DNA from: Kiloniellales bacterium
Lineage (GTDB): Bacteria > Pseudomonadota > Alphaproteobacteria > Kiloniellales > JAKSDN01
NCBI GenBank assembly: GCA_022360075.1
Contig: JAKSDN010001358.1
Location: 1 to 9,435, forward strand
Direction: 5' to 3'
DNA length: 9,435 nucleotides
A model generated the notes under the pieces. It did not search any database. It saw nothing but the letters and a program-made list of their open reading frames with translations, and was not told where the DNA came from. Every line of letters starts with the position of its first letter. Positions within the stretch are counted from its first letter, which is position 1. Both the position numbers and the translations under genes were made by a program. Shown in pieces: positions 1-5,681 of the stretch.

Positions 1-518
1 AAGACCTTCAGCTTGCCGGTCTTCTCCGCGTTCTCGACCAGGATGCCGGAGACGACCTGGGAGCGGGGCACGACGAGCCCGGCATCGGGGTCCCACATGC
101 CGCCCTGCACCATGTCTTCCTCGATGAGCGGGAACTTTTCCTTGATCTCGGCCGGGGTCACGAGCCGCGCGCCGGTCCCGAACGCCTTACCGGACGCGAC
201 CTTGCGCTTGATCTCGTTCATCCGGGCGTCATCGCCGACCCGGGCGATTTCGAGCCCGCCCACCTTGGCGTAGTGCCCCATCCGTTCGTAAAAGTCGATG
301 GAATAGAGGGTCGTCCAGCAGGAGAGGAAATCATGGCTCGTCGCGTAGCAGAAATCGGAGGCGTGCGAGGTCGACCCGATGTCCGTCGGGATCGCCGATT
401 TGTCGATGCCGACAATGTCGTCCCAGCCCCGCTCGATCAGGTGGTGGGCCACCGAGGCACCCACGATCCCACCGAGGCCAACGATGACGACTTTCGCCTC
501 TTGCGGAAACTTAGCCAT
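1..518 (-). CDS. FAD-dependent dimethylglycine/sarcosine dehydrogenase-like oxidoreductase (N-terminal part, runs off left edge)
   Basis: This is the first 172 codons of a flavoprotein; the rest lies left of the window. The N-terminus is a Rossmann FAD-binding fold: a hydrophobic strand followed by the glycine-rich turn GLGGIVG (residues 14-20), then an acidic strand end (GID, 37-39). The GSTSHAS segment at 48-54 corresponds to the GST-x-HA-x-G region typical of dimethylglycine oxidase and sarcosine dehydrogenase, next to the flavin attachment site in that family. The segment WDPDAGLVVPRSQ near residue 145 is also typical. Family members oxidatively remove an N-methyl group from dimethylglycine, sarcosine or related amines, often passing the one-carbon unit to folate through a C-terminal GcvT-like domain, which cannot be seen here. 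The ATG at 518 is preceded by AGAGG at 523-527. The methyltransferase at 3856 fits a shared methylamine or betaine pathway. The exact substrate is unknown. Confidence 0.85.
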   Translation of the reverse strand, partial: MAKFPQEAKVVIVGLGGIVGASVAHHLIERGWDDIVGIDKSAIPTDIGSTSHASDFCYATSHDFLSCWTTLYSIDFYERMGHYAKVGGLEIARVGDDARMNEIKRKVASGKAFGTGARLVTPAEIKEKFPLIEEDMVQGGMWDPDAGLVVPRSQVVSGILVENAEKTGKLKV

Positions 519-558
519 TTGTCCTCTCCCGAAACTGGGCCGCCATCCGGGGTCCCCT

Positions 559-585
559 GAATCCATACCCGTCTATTGGGGATTC
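559..585. promoter_or_regulatory. Short inverted repeat upstream of the dehydrogenase gene
   Basis: GAATCC at 559-564 and GGATTC at 580-585 form a perfect 6-bp inverted repeat, 41 bp upstream of the start codon at 518. A small GGGGTCCCC palindrome sits beside it at 549-557. The position would suit a regulator binding site for the minus-strand dehydrogenase gene. No convincing -35/-10 pair was identified, and six-base arms can occur by chance, so this is only a candidate. Confidence 0.2.
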
Positions 586-644
586 CGAGGTGCCCCTATG
601 CAAACACTGCGGACCGTGTAGGCGCGACCTTGAGATGCGAGCGG

Positions 645-812
645 CTAGAGCGTCTTGATCTCGTCGACGCCGATCAGGTGGCACGCGACGCCGATGGTCT
701 CGGCGGCGCACCGGTCGTTCCGATACGCGTCCATGCGGTCGCGGTTGCGCAGGAGCCACAGGTCGCCGTTGACGCCGCCGCCGCTCACGACCGCTCGCGC
801 ATGTGTCCTCAT
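645..812 (-). pseudogene. Decayed fragment of a DMGDH/sarcosine dehydrogenase-family gene
   Basis: An open frame of 55 codons runs from ATG at 812 (preceded by GGGGAGA) to TAG at 645-647. It begins MRTHARAVVSGGGV, like the FAD-binding N-terminus of DMGDH-family proteins, which usually continue GGGVVG. It then jumps to a stretch LWLLRNRDRMDAY, followed by AAETIGV and DEIKTL, which resembles a region roughly 90-100 residues further into that family (typically R-T-R-D-R-x-D-E-Y, AETIGV, VKEIWPL). The intervening part, including the GST-x-HA flavin segment, is missing. In the family the next residues are W-P-L. Here the frame reads TAG-P-L, so the stop looks like a TGG-to-TAG change. The same frame then stays open to another stop at 573-575 without clear similarity. 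A short expressed peptide cannot be excluded. Family assignment rests on remembered motifs. Confidence 0.7.
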
Positions 813-1048
813 GGCCCGTCTCCCCGCACCGCGACCCCTGGTTTTCCGCGAAGTCTAAGCCGGACCTTGGCCGAAGCCCAAGGCCGCTTCGAGACAAGAT
901 GCGACATCACCGGCCGGGATTGCGACATGGGTTCGTGCTCCGCGGATCCGGCGTTTGGCCCTCGTGTCTTGCACAAGCGTTCGCAAAATTCGCGCGGCGA
1001 AACGGGCCAGGCATAGTCGGGGCGCTGGAGCCACGGTATCTAAACGTT
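813..1048. other. Intergenic stretch with no gene seen
   Basis: Together with 519-644 and the fragment at 645-812, this makes a region of about 580 bases between the dehydrogenase and parD without an intact gene. Frames open here in several directions lack recognisable domains or ribosome binding sites. A small hairpin (CCTTGG / CCAAGG, near 866-884) has no T-run and is not a convincing terminator. Confidence 0.5.
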
Positions 1049-1067
1049 ATTGGCATATATTGCCAAT
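1049..1067. promoter_or_regulatory. Palindromic operator for the parDE operon
   Basis: ATTGGCATATATTGCCAAT is a perfect inverted repeat with 7-bp arms around a 5-bp AT centre. It overlaps the -35 hexamer and spacer of the predicted parDE promoter. Ribbon-helix-helix antitoxins of the ParD type usually repress their own operon by binding such palindromes, so ParD alone or the ParDE complex is the likely ligand. This is inferred from position and symmetry. Confidence 0.75.
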
Positions 1068-1078
1068 CTCGGTAGTAT
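1050..1078 (+). promoter_or_regulatory. Predicted sigma70-type promoter of parDE
   Basis: TTGGCA at 1050-1055 (one change from TTGACA) and TAGTAT at 1073-1078 (4 of 6 matches to TATAAT) are separated by 17 bp. The start point would fall near 1085, leaving a short leader with GAGGA at 1092-1096 before the ATG at 1102. The -35 element lies inside the palindromic operator, which suggests autorepression by blocking polymerase. Confidence 0.6.
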
Positions 1079-1101
1079 CTGGCTGGTAAGTGAGGAAACC
1101 G

Positions 1102-1377
1102 ATGCCGACGCGGAACGTGGTTTTGACGGATCGACAAGAAGCCTTTGTCAGCGAGCTGGTCGCCAGCGGGCGCTACCAGAATGCCAGCGAAGTGCTGCGT
1201 GACGGGCTGCGTTTGCTTGAGGGCGAAATGGAGCGCCGCGAGGCCGAGCTTGCGGAGATCCGTGCGGGTATCGTCGAGGGCCTCGGCCAAGTCACGCGCG
1301 GCGAATTCGCCGAAGGCTCGGGACCGGAGGCCATAGACCGCGCCTTTGATCGTGCAATCAAGAACCGAAGCCGGTGA
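1102..1377 (+). CDS. parD: ParD-family ribbon-helix-helix antitoxin
   Basis: This is a 91-residue type II antitoxin. Residues 1-40 form a ribbon-helix-helix DNA-binding domain: a beta strand (RNVVLTDRQ), a first helix (EAFVSELVASG) and the family signature RYQNASEVLRDGLRLLE leading into the second helix. The C-terminal half is charged and helical (EGEMERREAELAEIRAGI), as expected for the flexible part that wraps and neutralises the toxin. The ATG at 1102 is chosen because GAGGA (1092-1096) sits 5 bases upstream; a GTG at 1090 in the same frame is less well placed. The stop overlaps the toxin start in GTGA (1374-1377), so the two are translationally coupled. Expected role: neutralise ParE and repress the operon through the palindrome at 1049-1067. 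Confidence 0.9.
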   Translation: MPTRNVVLTDRQEAFVSELVASGRYQNASEVLRDGLRLLEGEMERREAELAEIRAGIVEGLGQVTRGEFAEGSGPEAIDRAFDRAIKNRSR

Positions 1378-1724
1378 CAGGCTATCGGCTGTCGCGCCGT
1401 GCAGCGCGGAGCCTGGAACAGATCTTCGGATGGACGCTGGATCATTTCGGTCGCGATCAAGCCGTCAGCTACAAAGACGACCTGAAAAATCGCTTGCAGG
1501 CATTGGACGCCGGTGTGCCGCCGCATGGCCGGTCCTGCGGTCTGCTAGTGGCCGGCAGCTACGACGTTGCGGACCTCATGTTTTACCGCGAGGGGCGCCA
1601 CTTCATCATTTATCGCAGCACGGATGACGGCCTCTTCGTCATCGATTTCATTCACGGCGCTCGAGATCTTGAAAGCCTCCTTCAGGCGCTGGTCGCGACC
1701 GGTCCGACAGACGACGAAGCGTGA
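1374..1724 (+). CDS. parE: ParE/RelE-superfamily toxin
   Basis: This 116-residue toxin partner starts with GTG overlapping the parD stop by 4 bases. The N-terminus (YRLSRRAARSLEQIFGWTLDHFG) matches the ParE pattern of a first strand followed by a long amphipathic helix with a conserved aromatic. The C-terminal core shows the expected strands: DVADLMFYREGRHFIIYRS, then GLFVIDFIHGARD, where the RHFIIYR and IHGARD segments are typical of ParE. Classical ParE proteins poison DNA gyrase, while other members of the superfamily cleave mRNA; the sequence does not decide between these. It is slightly longer than usual (about 95-105 residues) because of a short C-terminal tail. No truncation or stop is visible, so the module is probably functional. 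It converges on the P460 gene with only 31 bases between stops. Confidence 0.88.
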   Translation: MTGYRLSRRAARSLEQIFGWTLDHFGRDQAVSYKDDLKNRLQALDAGVPPHGRSCGLLVAGSYDVADLMFYREGRHFIIYRSTDDGLFVIDFIHGARDLESLLQALVATGPTDDEA

Positions 1725-1755
1725 TAGGGCTGTTTGGTTTCTCTGACGGACGCGA

Positions 1756-2211
1756 TCACTCCGCCCTGGCCTTTTCCTTCAGGGTCACCAGTGAGAACAC
1801 ATAGTCCACGTCCGTCAGTGGCTTGTGGCAGGCGAAGCACTTGGCCTCGTTGATGCCGGGCTTGTGGGTTTTGTCGGTGGCGAAGACGGCATAGCGCCAG
1901 TCGCCGTTGCGCAGGATCTCCGGCACGCTGTCGCCCCAGCCGGCCTGCTTTTCCATGGCCGTGTAGGTGGTCAGCTGATCGGGCTCGAAATGCCCGTCGG
2001 CGCCCTCGATCGGCATGCCGTCGGCGTCGAGCTTGGCCGTGAACACCTCGACGAACAGCAGGGACTCGTTCGGAAAATCGCCGCCCTCGCGCGCGGCTTG
2101 GAGCGCGACCGTCTCCTTGCCCGCCGCAGGGTCGGCGGCTTGGGCCTGCGCCGCGAGGCCGATGACGGCCAAGAGGGCCAACGGGGCCAAGAGGGATAGA
2201 ATCGTTCGCAT
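1756..2211 (-). CDS. Secreted cytochrome P460-family haem protein
   Basis: This is a 151-residue protein with a signal peptide (residues 1-25, hydrophobic LLAPLALLAVIGLA, cleavage likely after AQA). The mature part follows the P460 domain pattern: FPNESLLFVEVFTAKLD near 46-62, MEKQAGWG at 86-93, LRNGDWRYAVF at 100-110, then the c-type haem motif CFACH at 125-129 and DYVFS at 136-140. It should therefore be a periplasmic mono-haem c-type protein. Cytochrome P460 of ammonia oxidisers converts hydroxylamine using a Lys-crosslinked haem, but many relatives have no known function. K60 is a conceivable crosslinking lysine, unproven from sequence alone. The ATG at 2211 is preceded by GGGAGAG at a 5-base spacing; upstream extensions of the frame are not family-like. 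No redox partner gene is adjacent. Confidence 0.85.
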   Translation of the reverse strand: MRTILSLLAPLALLAVIGLAAQAQAADPAAGKETVALQAAREGGDFPNESLLFVEVFTAKLDADGMPIEGADGHFEPDQLTTYTAMEKQAGWGDSVPEILRNGDWRYAVFATDKTHKPGINEAKCFACHKPLTDVDYVFSLVTLKEKARAE

Positions 2212-2447
2212 AGGTCTCTCCCGACTGATTTTTTGATTTGTTGGGCGCCCTTGTCGCGCGCTGGCGCCGCCGTTGTACCGATGGTGCGCGCCCAGGCGTG
2301 CAAAGCACAAATGACGTTATCTTGAGGGTGGTAGAGATCGCTGCGGCGAAGTCCGACGCGACCGGCGCGATTGCGTCTGGTGCTAGGTCCGTAGACCAGG
2401 TGGATGAACATTGAGCCTGAGTTCGGGCACCCGGCGAATGATCATCG

Positions 2448-2475
2448 CATTGGGCCAATGAGCGGCATGCCGCTC
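2448..2475. promoter_or_regulatory. Two abutting palindromes downstream of the permease gene
   Basis: CATTGGGCCAATG (2448-2460, 6-bp arms with one central base) runs directly into the perfect 16-bp palindrome GAGCGGCATGCCGCTC (2460-2475), sharing one base. They lie 10 bp past the permease stop and about 237 bp upstream of the P460 start. They could form stem-loops at the permease mRNA end or be a protein binding site for the P460 gene. There is no T-run after them in the minus direction, so a standard intrinsic terminator is not supported. Confidence 0.4.
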
Positions 2476-2485
2476 GGCAACACGA

Positions 2486-3550
2486 CTAGACCACGATATT
2501 GTCGGATGCCTGCCGGCCCGTCATAGGACGAATTGACAGCCGAGCAGCGGCGCGTCGCGCCAGCACGTTACCGTAGCCGCGCACTGCAAGCCCGACGACC
2601 AGATAGAAGACCGCAGCCGCAACGAGGACTGTGCCGGTTCCGGGGGCCGCTAAGGCGGTGACCCTTACGAGCTGGCTCATGCCCACAAGCTCCAGGCTAA
2701 CAAGAAGGCCAACGATTGTGGTCTCTGTGATGGTCCACACCGTGCTCTCCACGAGCGCGGGAATGCGTCGAAGCAGCGCTTGCGGTATCATGATCGCGCG
2801 AAGAATATGCCGCGGTCGAAGTCCCAGGGACGCCGCGATGTCGCGTTGGGCCGCGGGAATCGACATCAATCCATCGTAGAGGTCGTCGGCGTAGCGTCTG
2901 GATGCGATGCCGACAAACATGAGAAGCGCAAGCGCCAGCGGCGTTGCGCCGGCAACATCCCATGCCTGCGGCAAAAGCAGTGGCGCGTTTAACGCGGCAA
3001 GCAAAAGGACATAGGAGGGCACGCCGCGAAAGATCCAGCCCAGCCCGATCGCAACGCCTCTCACGGCCGGGAGCGCTGATCTTCGCATCAACGCGAACAG
3101 GAGACCAAGCGGCAGACCGAATGCGATGCCCGTCGAGGCGAGCAGGAGTGTCAGCAACATCCCGCTGATCGGCTGATTCTCGAAATCGGCAGGATCGAGA
3201 CCATCGACGAGCAGCCAAGCCACAAGACAAATCACGAAGATCCAAAAGGCAATTCTGGCCCAGAGGCCCGCCGGCATTCGCACCAATGCAAACGGAATGG
3301 CGCTCAGGATTAATAGGCCAAGAAGGGCGCGCCAGGATTGCTCCTGCGGATAGAGGCCGATGAGCAAGCGAAGACCATGTTTCAGAACATAGGTCCAATC
3401 AGCATCAGCGATGGCCAAGTCAAATAGCCACCACGCAATCCATCCGCCGACCGAGACGGCAGCGAGGCTCTGCAAGGTGCCCCATGGACCGTAGAAAAGA
3501 TTGCTTCGAAGCCAGTGCCGCCCGGCGCGGATACGCTGATCCGGTGTCAT
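2486..3550 (-). CDS. AapM-like polar amino-acid ABC transporter permease (orphan subunit)
   Basis: This 354-residue inner-membrane permease has roughly seven to eight hydrophobic segments (about 23-46, 75-90, 98-117, 129-154, 164-187, 203-217, 271-290, 306-325). The N-terminus WLRSNLFYGPWGTLQSL resembles the AapM branch of the HisM/GlnP family, and WIFRGVP (172-178) is a family signature. The cytoplasmic loop that contacts the ATPase is present at 237-257 (DIAASLGLRPR to MIPQ), but its first residues read DIA instead of EAA. The preceding A-E-x-x-R-G-G stretch is degenerate (ADDLYDG). No ATPase, binding protein or AapQ-type partner is in the window, so it either uses subunits encoded elsewhere or is a remnant of a larger operon. 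Its codons look less GC-rich than those of mttB, consistent with separate acquisition. Substrate unknown; an amino acid or betaine-like compound would fit the neighbours. Confidence 0.82.
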   Translation of the reverse strand: MTPDQRIRAGRHWLRSNLFYGPWGTLQSLAAVSVGGWIAWWLFDLAIADADWTYVLKHGLRLLIGLYPQEQSWRALLGLLILSAIPFALVRMPAGLWARIAFWIFVICLVAWLLVDGLDPADFENQPISGMLLTLLLASTGIAFGLPLGLLFALMRRSALPAVRGVAIGLGWIFRGVPSYVLLLAALNAPLLLPQAWDVAGATPLALALLMFVGIASRRYADDLYDGLMSIPAAQRDIAASLGLRPRHILRAIMIPQALLRRIPALVESTVWTITETTIVGLLVSLELVGMSQLVRVTALAAPGTGTVLVAAAVFYLVVGLAVRGYGNVLARRAAARLSIRPMTGRQASDNIVV

Positions 3551-3644
3551 ATTGCGCTCGTGGCGCCGACGTCAGTGCGCACTGCGCTTGCCATTCGACA
3601 TCTGAACCATCCAAAGATCGTTCATAATCCAGCCCTATATGCAC

Positions 3645-3674
3645 GATATAGTTGAGTATTGAATTTTTATACAA
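3645..3674 (-). promoter_or_regulatory. Candidate promoter for the permease gene
   Basis: On the minus strand, TTGTAT (3674-3669) and TATATC (3650-3645) are separated by 18 bp inside a markedly AT-rich patch (about 3600-3690) in otherwise GC-rich DNA. This lies about 95 bp upstream of the permease ATG at 3550. The 305-base gap 3551-3855 holds no credible gene. It probably carries the divergent control regions of the permease and mttB, but no equally good plus-strand promoter was found. Confidence 0.3.
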
Positions 3675-3841
3675 ACATAAATAGCATCACGAGTTCAAGG
3701 TATCGCGTTGCTAACGGGGGATACGGCTTGCATTGCATGGGTGGCGTTTGAGCCACACGGACGCCGCAATCCCGCGTTTCCCTGTCGCGGTCTCGACAGA
3801 GCGGCGGGCGCGGGCGGGCGAACAATCGGCGCGATTCCGGC

Positions 3842-3847
3842 AGGAGG
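3842..3847 (+). promoter_or_regulatory. Shine-Dalgarno that sets the mttB start
   Basis: A perfect AGGAGG lies 8 bases before the ATG at 3856. The reading frame stays open upstream to an ATG at 3733, but those 41 extra codons do not look like the protein family, so translation should begin at 3856. Confidence 0.85.
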
Positions 3848-3855
3848 ACCGAGAC

Positions 3856-5415
3856 ATGAGCGAGGCGGCAGGCGAGCGTCGCGGCCGGCGGGGCCGCGGC
3901 TCCAGCGGCGGTGCCGAAGCCCGGCGCGCCATGCGTCGGGGCGGCGGAACGGCGAAGAACCGTTACATCACCCGCAAGATCCCGGTGTTCGAACCGCTCA
4001 GCCCCGAATCGTTGGCGTTGATCGAGGCCAATGCCGAGACGGTTCTGGAGGAGATCGGCATCGAGTTCCGCGACGACGCCGAGGCGATCCAGATCTGGAA
4101 AGACGCCGGCGCGGAGGTCGAGGGCGAGCGGGTGCGCTTCCCCCGCGGACTCTGTCGCGATCTTTGCAAGACCGCGCCCACCACCTTCACCCAGCACGCG
4201 CGCAACCCGGAACGCTCGGTCGAGATCGGCGGCGGCAACACGGTGTTCGCGCCGGTCTACGGCCCGCCCTTCGTGCGCGATCTGGAGGGGGAGCGGCGCT
4301 ACGCCACCATCGAGGACTTCCGGAGCTTCGTGAAGCTGGCCTACATGGCGCCGGCGCTGCATCACTCCGGCGGCACGGTCTGCGAGCCGGTCGACATCCC
4401 GGTCAACAAGCGCCACCTGGACATGGTCTACAGCCACCTGCGCTATTCCGACCTGCCCTTCATGGGCTCGGTGACGGCGCCGGAGCGGGCCGAGGACTCC
4501 GTGGCCATGGCCAAGATCGTGTTCGGCGACGATTTCGTCGAGACCAACACGGTGATGATCAACCTGATCAACGCCAACTCGCCGATGACCTTCGACGGCA
4601 CCATGCTCGGCGCGCTCAAGGTCTACGCCCGGCACAACCAGGCAACGATCGTCACGCCCTTCATCCTGGCCGGCGCTATGGCCCCGGTGACGCCCGTCGG
4701 GGTCATGACCCAGACCCTGGCCGAGGCCCTGGCCGGCATCGCCTTCGCGCAGCTCGTGCGCCCGGGCGCGCCGGTCGTGCTCGGCAGCTTCGCCAGCTCG
4801 ATCTCCATGCAGTCGGGCGCGCCCACCTTCGGCACGCCGGAGCCGGCGCTGGTGCTCTACGGCATGGCCCAGCTCGCCCGGCGCCTGGGCGTGCCCTTCC
4901 GCTCGGGCGGCTCGCTCTGCGCTTCCAAGGCCGCCGATGCCCAGGCCGCCTACGAGAGCGCCCAGACGCTGCTGCCGACGGTGCTGGGTGGAGTCAACTT
5001 CGTGCTGCACGGCGCGGGCTGGCTCGAGGGCGGCTTGGTCTCCAGCTACGAGAAATTCGTCATGGATGCCGACCAGCTCGGCATGATGCAGACCCTGGCC
5101 CAGGGCTACGACCTGACGGAGAACGGCCAGGCCATGGACGCGCTGCGCGAAGTCGGGCCGGGCAGCCATTTCCTCGGCTGTGCCCATACCCAGGCCAACT
5201 TCGAGACCGCCTTCTACCGCTCGACGATCGCCGACAACAACTCCTTCGAGCAGTGGCAGGCCGAAGGCGCCCAGGACGCCGCCCAGCGCGCCAACGCGCT
5301 GGTCCGCAAGATGCTGGCCGACTACCAGGCGCCGGACCTGGATCCGGCCATCGACGAGGCGCTGCAGGCCTTCATGCGCGAGCGGAAGGAGTCGATGCCC
5401 GACGCCTTCGCGTGA
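3856..5415 (+). CDS. MttB-family (trimethylamine/betaine) corrinoid methyltransferase without pyrrolysine
   Basis: This 519-residue cytoplasmic protein of the trimethylamine methyltransferase superfamily has a length usual for the alphaproteobacterial branch. After an Arg/Gly-rich head (1-32) come a conserved start VFEPLSPESLALIE, the motif EEIGIEFRDD (65-74), VYGPPFVRD (134-142), and long TIM-barrel stretches such as VIN/NLINANSPMTFDGTM (235-250), TPFILAGAMAPVTPVG (267-282) and SISMQSGAPTFGTPEPAL (315-332). These enzymes move a methyl group from a quaternary or tertiary amine to a corrinoid protein. Archaeal MttB carries pyrrolysine encoded by an in-frame UAG. This frame is open with no internal UAG, placing it with non-pyrrolysine homologues such as the glycine betaine methyltransferase MtgB. 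The substrate is therefore more likely a betaine-type compound than trimethylamine, but this is inferred. No corrinoid protein gene is adjacent, and none follows on the same strand before the repeats at 5445. Confidence 0.88.
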   Translation: MSEAAGERRGRRGRGSSGGAEARRAMRRGGGTAKNRYITRKIPVFEPLSPESLALIEANAETVLEEIGIEFRDDAEAIQIWKDAGAEVEGERVRFPRGLCRDLCKTAPTTFTQHARNPERSVEIGGGNTVFAPVYGPPFVRDLEGERRYATIEDFRSFVKLAYMAPALHHSGGTVCEPVDIPVNKRHLDMVYSHLRYSDLPFMGSVTAPERAEDSVAMAKIVFGDDFVETNTVMINLINANSPMTFDGTMLGALKVYARHNQATIVTPFILAGAMAPVTPVGVMTQTLAEALAGIAFAQLVRPGAPVVLGSFASSISMQSGAPTFGTPEPALVLYGMAQLARRLGVPFRSGGSLCASKAADAQAAYESAQTLLPTVLGGVNFVLHGAGWLEGGLVSSYEKFVMDADQLGMMQTLAQGYDLTENGQAMDALREVGPGSHFLGCAHTQANFETAFYRSTIADNNSFEQWQAEGAQDAAQRANALVRKMLADYQAPDLDPAIDEALQAFMRERKESMPDAFA

Positions 5416-5474
5416 GGGGTGACCCGCCGGGCAAGTGGCGACATCGAGCGATCCTCACCCTTCGACAGGCTCAG

Positions 5475-5681
5475 AGCTTGTGAAAAAATTGACGTGTGGC
5501 TGGAATGCAATCGTGCGTCCTTCGAGACGCCCGCTGAGGCGGGCTCCTCAGGATGAGGACATTTCTTCATGCCACCAAAGATCTACCTCATCCTGAGGAG
5601 CGCCCTCCAGGGCGCGTCTCGAAGGACGCAGGATGATCATGCAGCACCGTCCGAAAGCTCGAGCCAATAAATTCACAAGCT
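5475..5681. mobile_element. 207-bp MITE-like insertion with terminal inverted repeats and 5-bp target duplication
   Basis: The ends are perfect 10-bp inverted repeats, AGCTTGTGAA (5475-5484) and TTCACAAGCT (5672-5681); the match extends to 17 bases with three mismatches. CTCAG flanks both sides (5470-5474 and 5682-5686). Removing the element and one CTCAG restores an uninterrupted repeat arm that matches its inverted partner at 5727-5763, which is good evidence for a real insertion event. There is no transposase frame inside. The body consists mostly of two inverted hairpin units (5515-5629). It would have to be mobilised by a transposase encoded elsewhere. The source family is not identified. 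Confidence 0.75.
5515..5629. repeat. Two inverted 44-nt hairpin units (alphaproteobacterial REP-like repeat)
   Basis: The units at 5515-5558 and 5586-5629 are exactly 44 nt each and in opposite orientation. The outer 16 and 15 bases are identical between them (CCTCATCCTGAGGAGC and CGTCTCGAAGGACGC), while the central 13 bases differ. Each centre is self-complementary in its own way: CCCGC/GCGGG in the left unit, and GCGCCCT/AGGGCGC in the right. The two units can also pair with each other over about 31 of 44 bases, with a 27-nt loop, giving a cruciform or large RNA hairpin. The conserved part is the common CTTCGAGACG...TCCTCAGGATGAGG repeat of alphaproteobacterial intergenic regions. Confidence 0.85.

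Noticed and set aside
511..897. 128-codon minus-strand frame over the DMGDH relic
   Set aside because: The translation is dominated by arginine with no motif; the adjacent frame at 645-812 carries the recognisable DMGDH segments.
3733..3855. Upstream ATG that would add 41 residues to the MttB homologue
   Set aside because: No ribosome site and no family-like sequence; AGGAGG sits correctly before the ATG at 3856.
3667..5187. 506-codon open frame antisense to mttB
   Set aside because: It mirrors the mttB codons in GC-rich DNA. The protein is Arg/Gly/His/Ala-rich with no domain, and the opposite strand has a recognisable family and a perfect ribosome site.
3708..5483. 591-codon plus-strand frame overlapping mttB in another phase
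   Set aside because: Arg/Gly/Pro-rich low-complexity translation typical of a shadow frame; it runs on into the repeat region with no motif.
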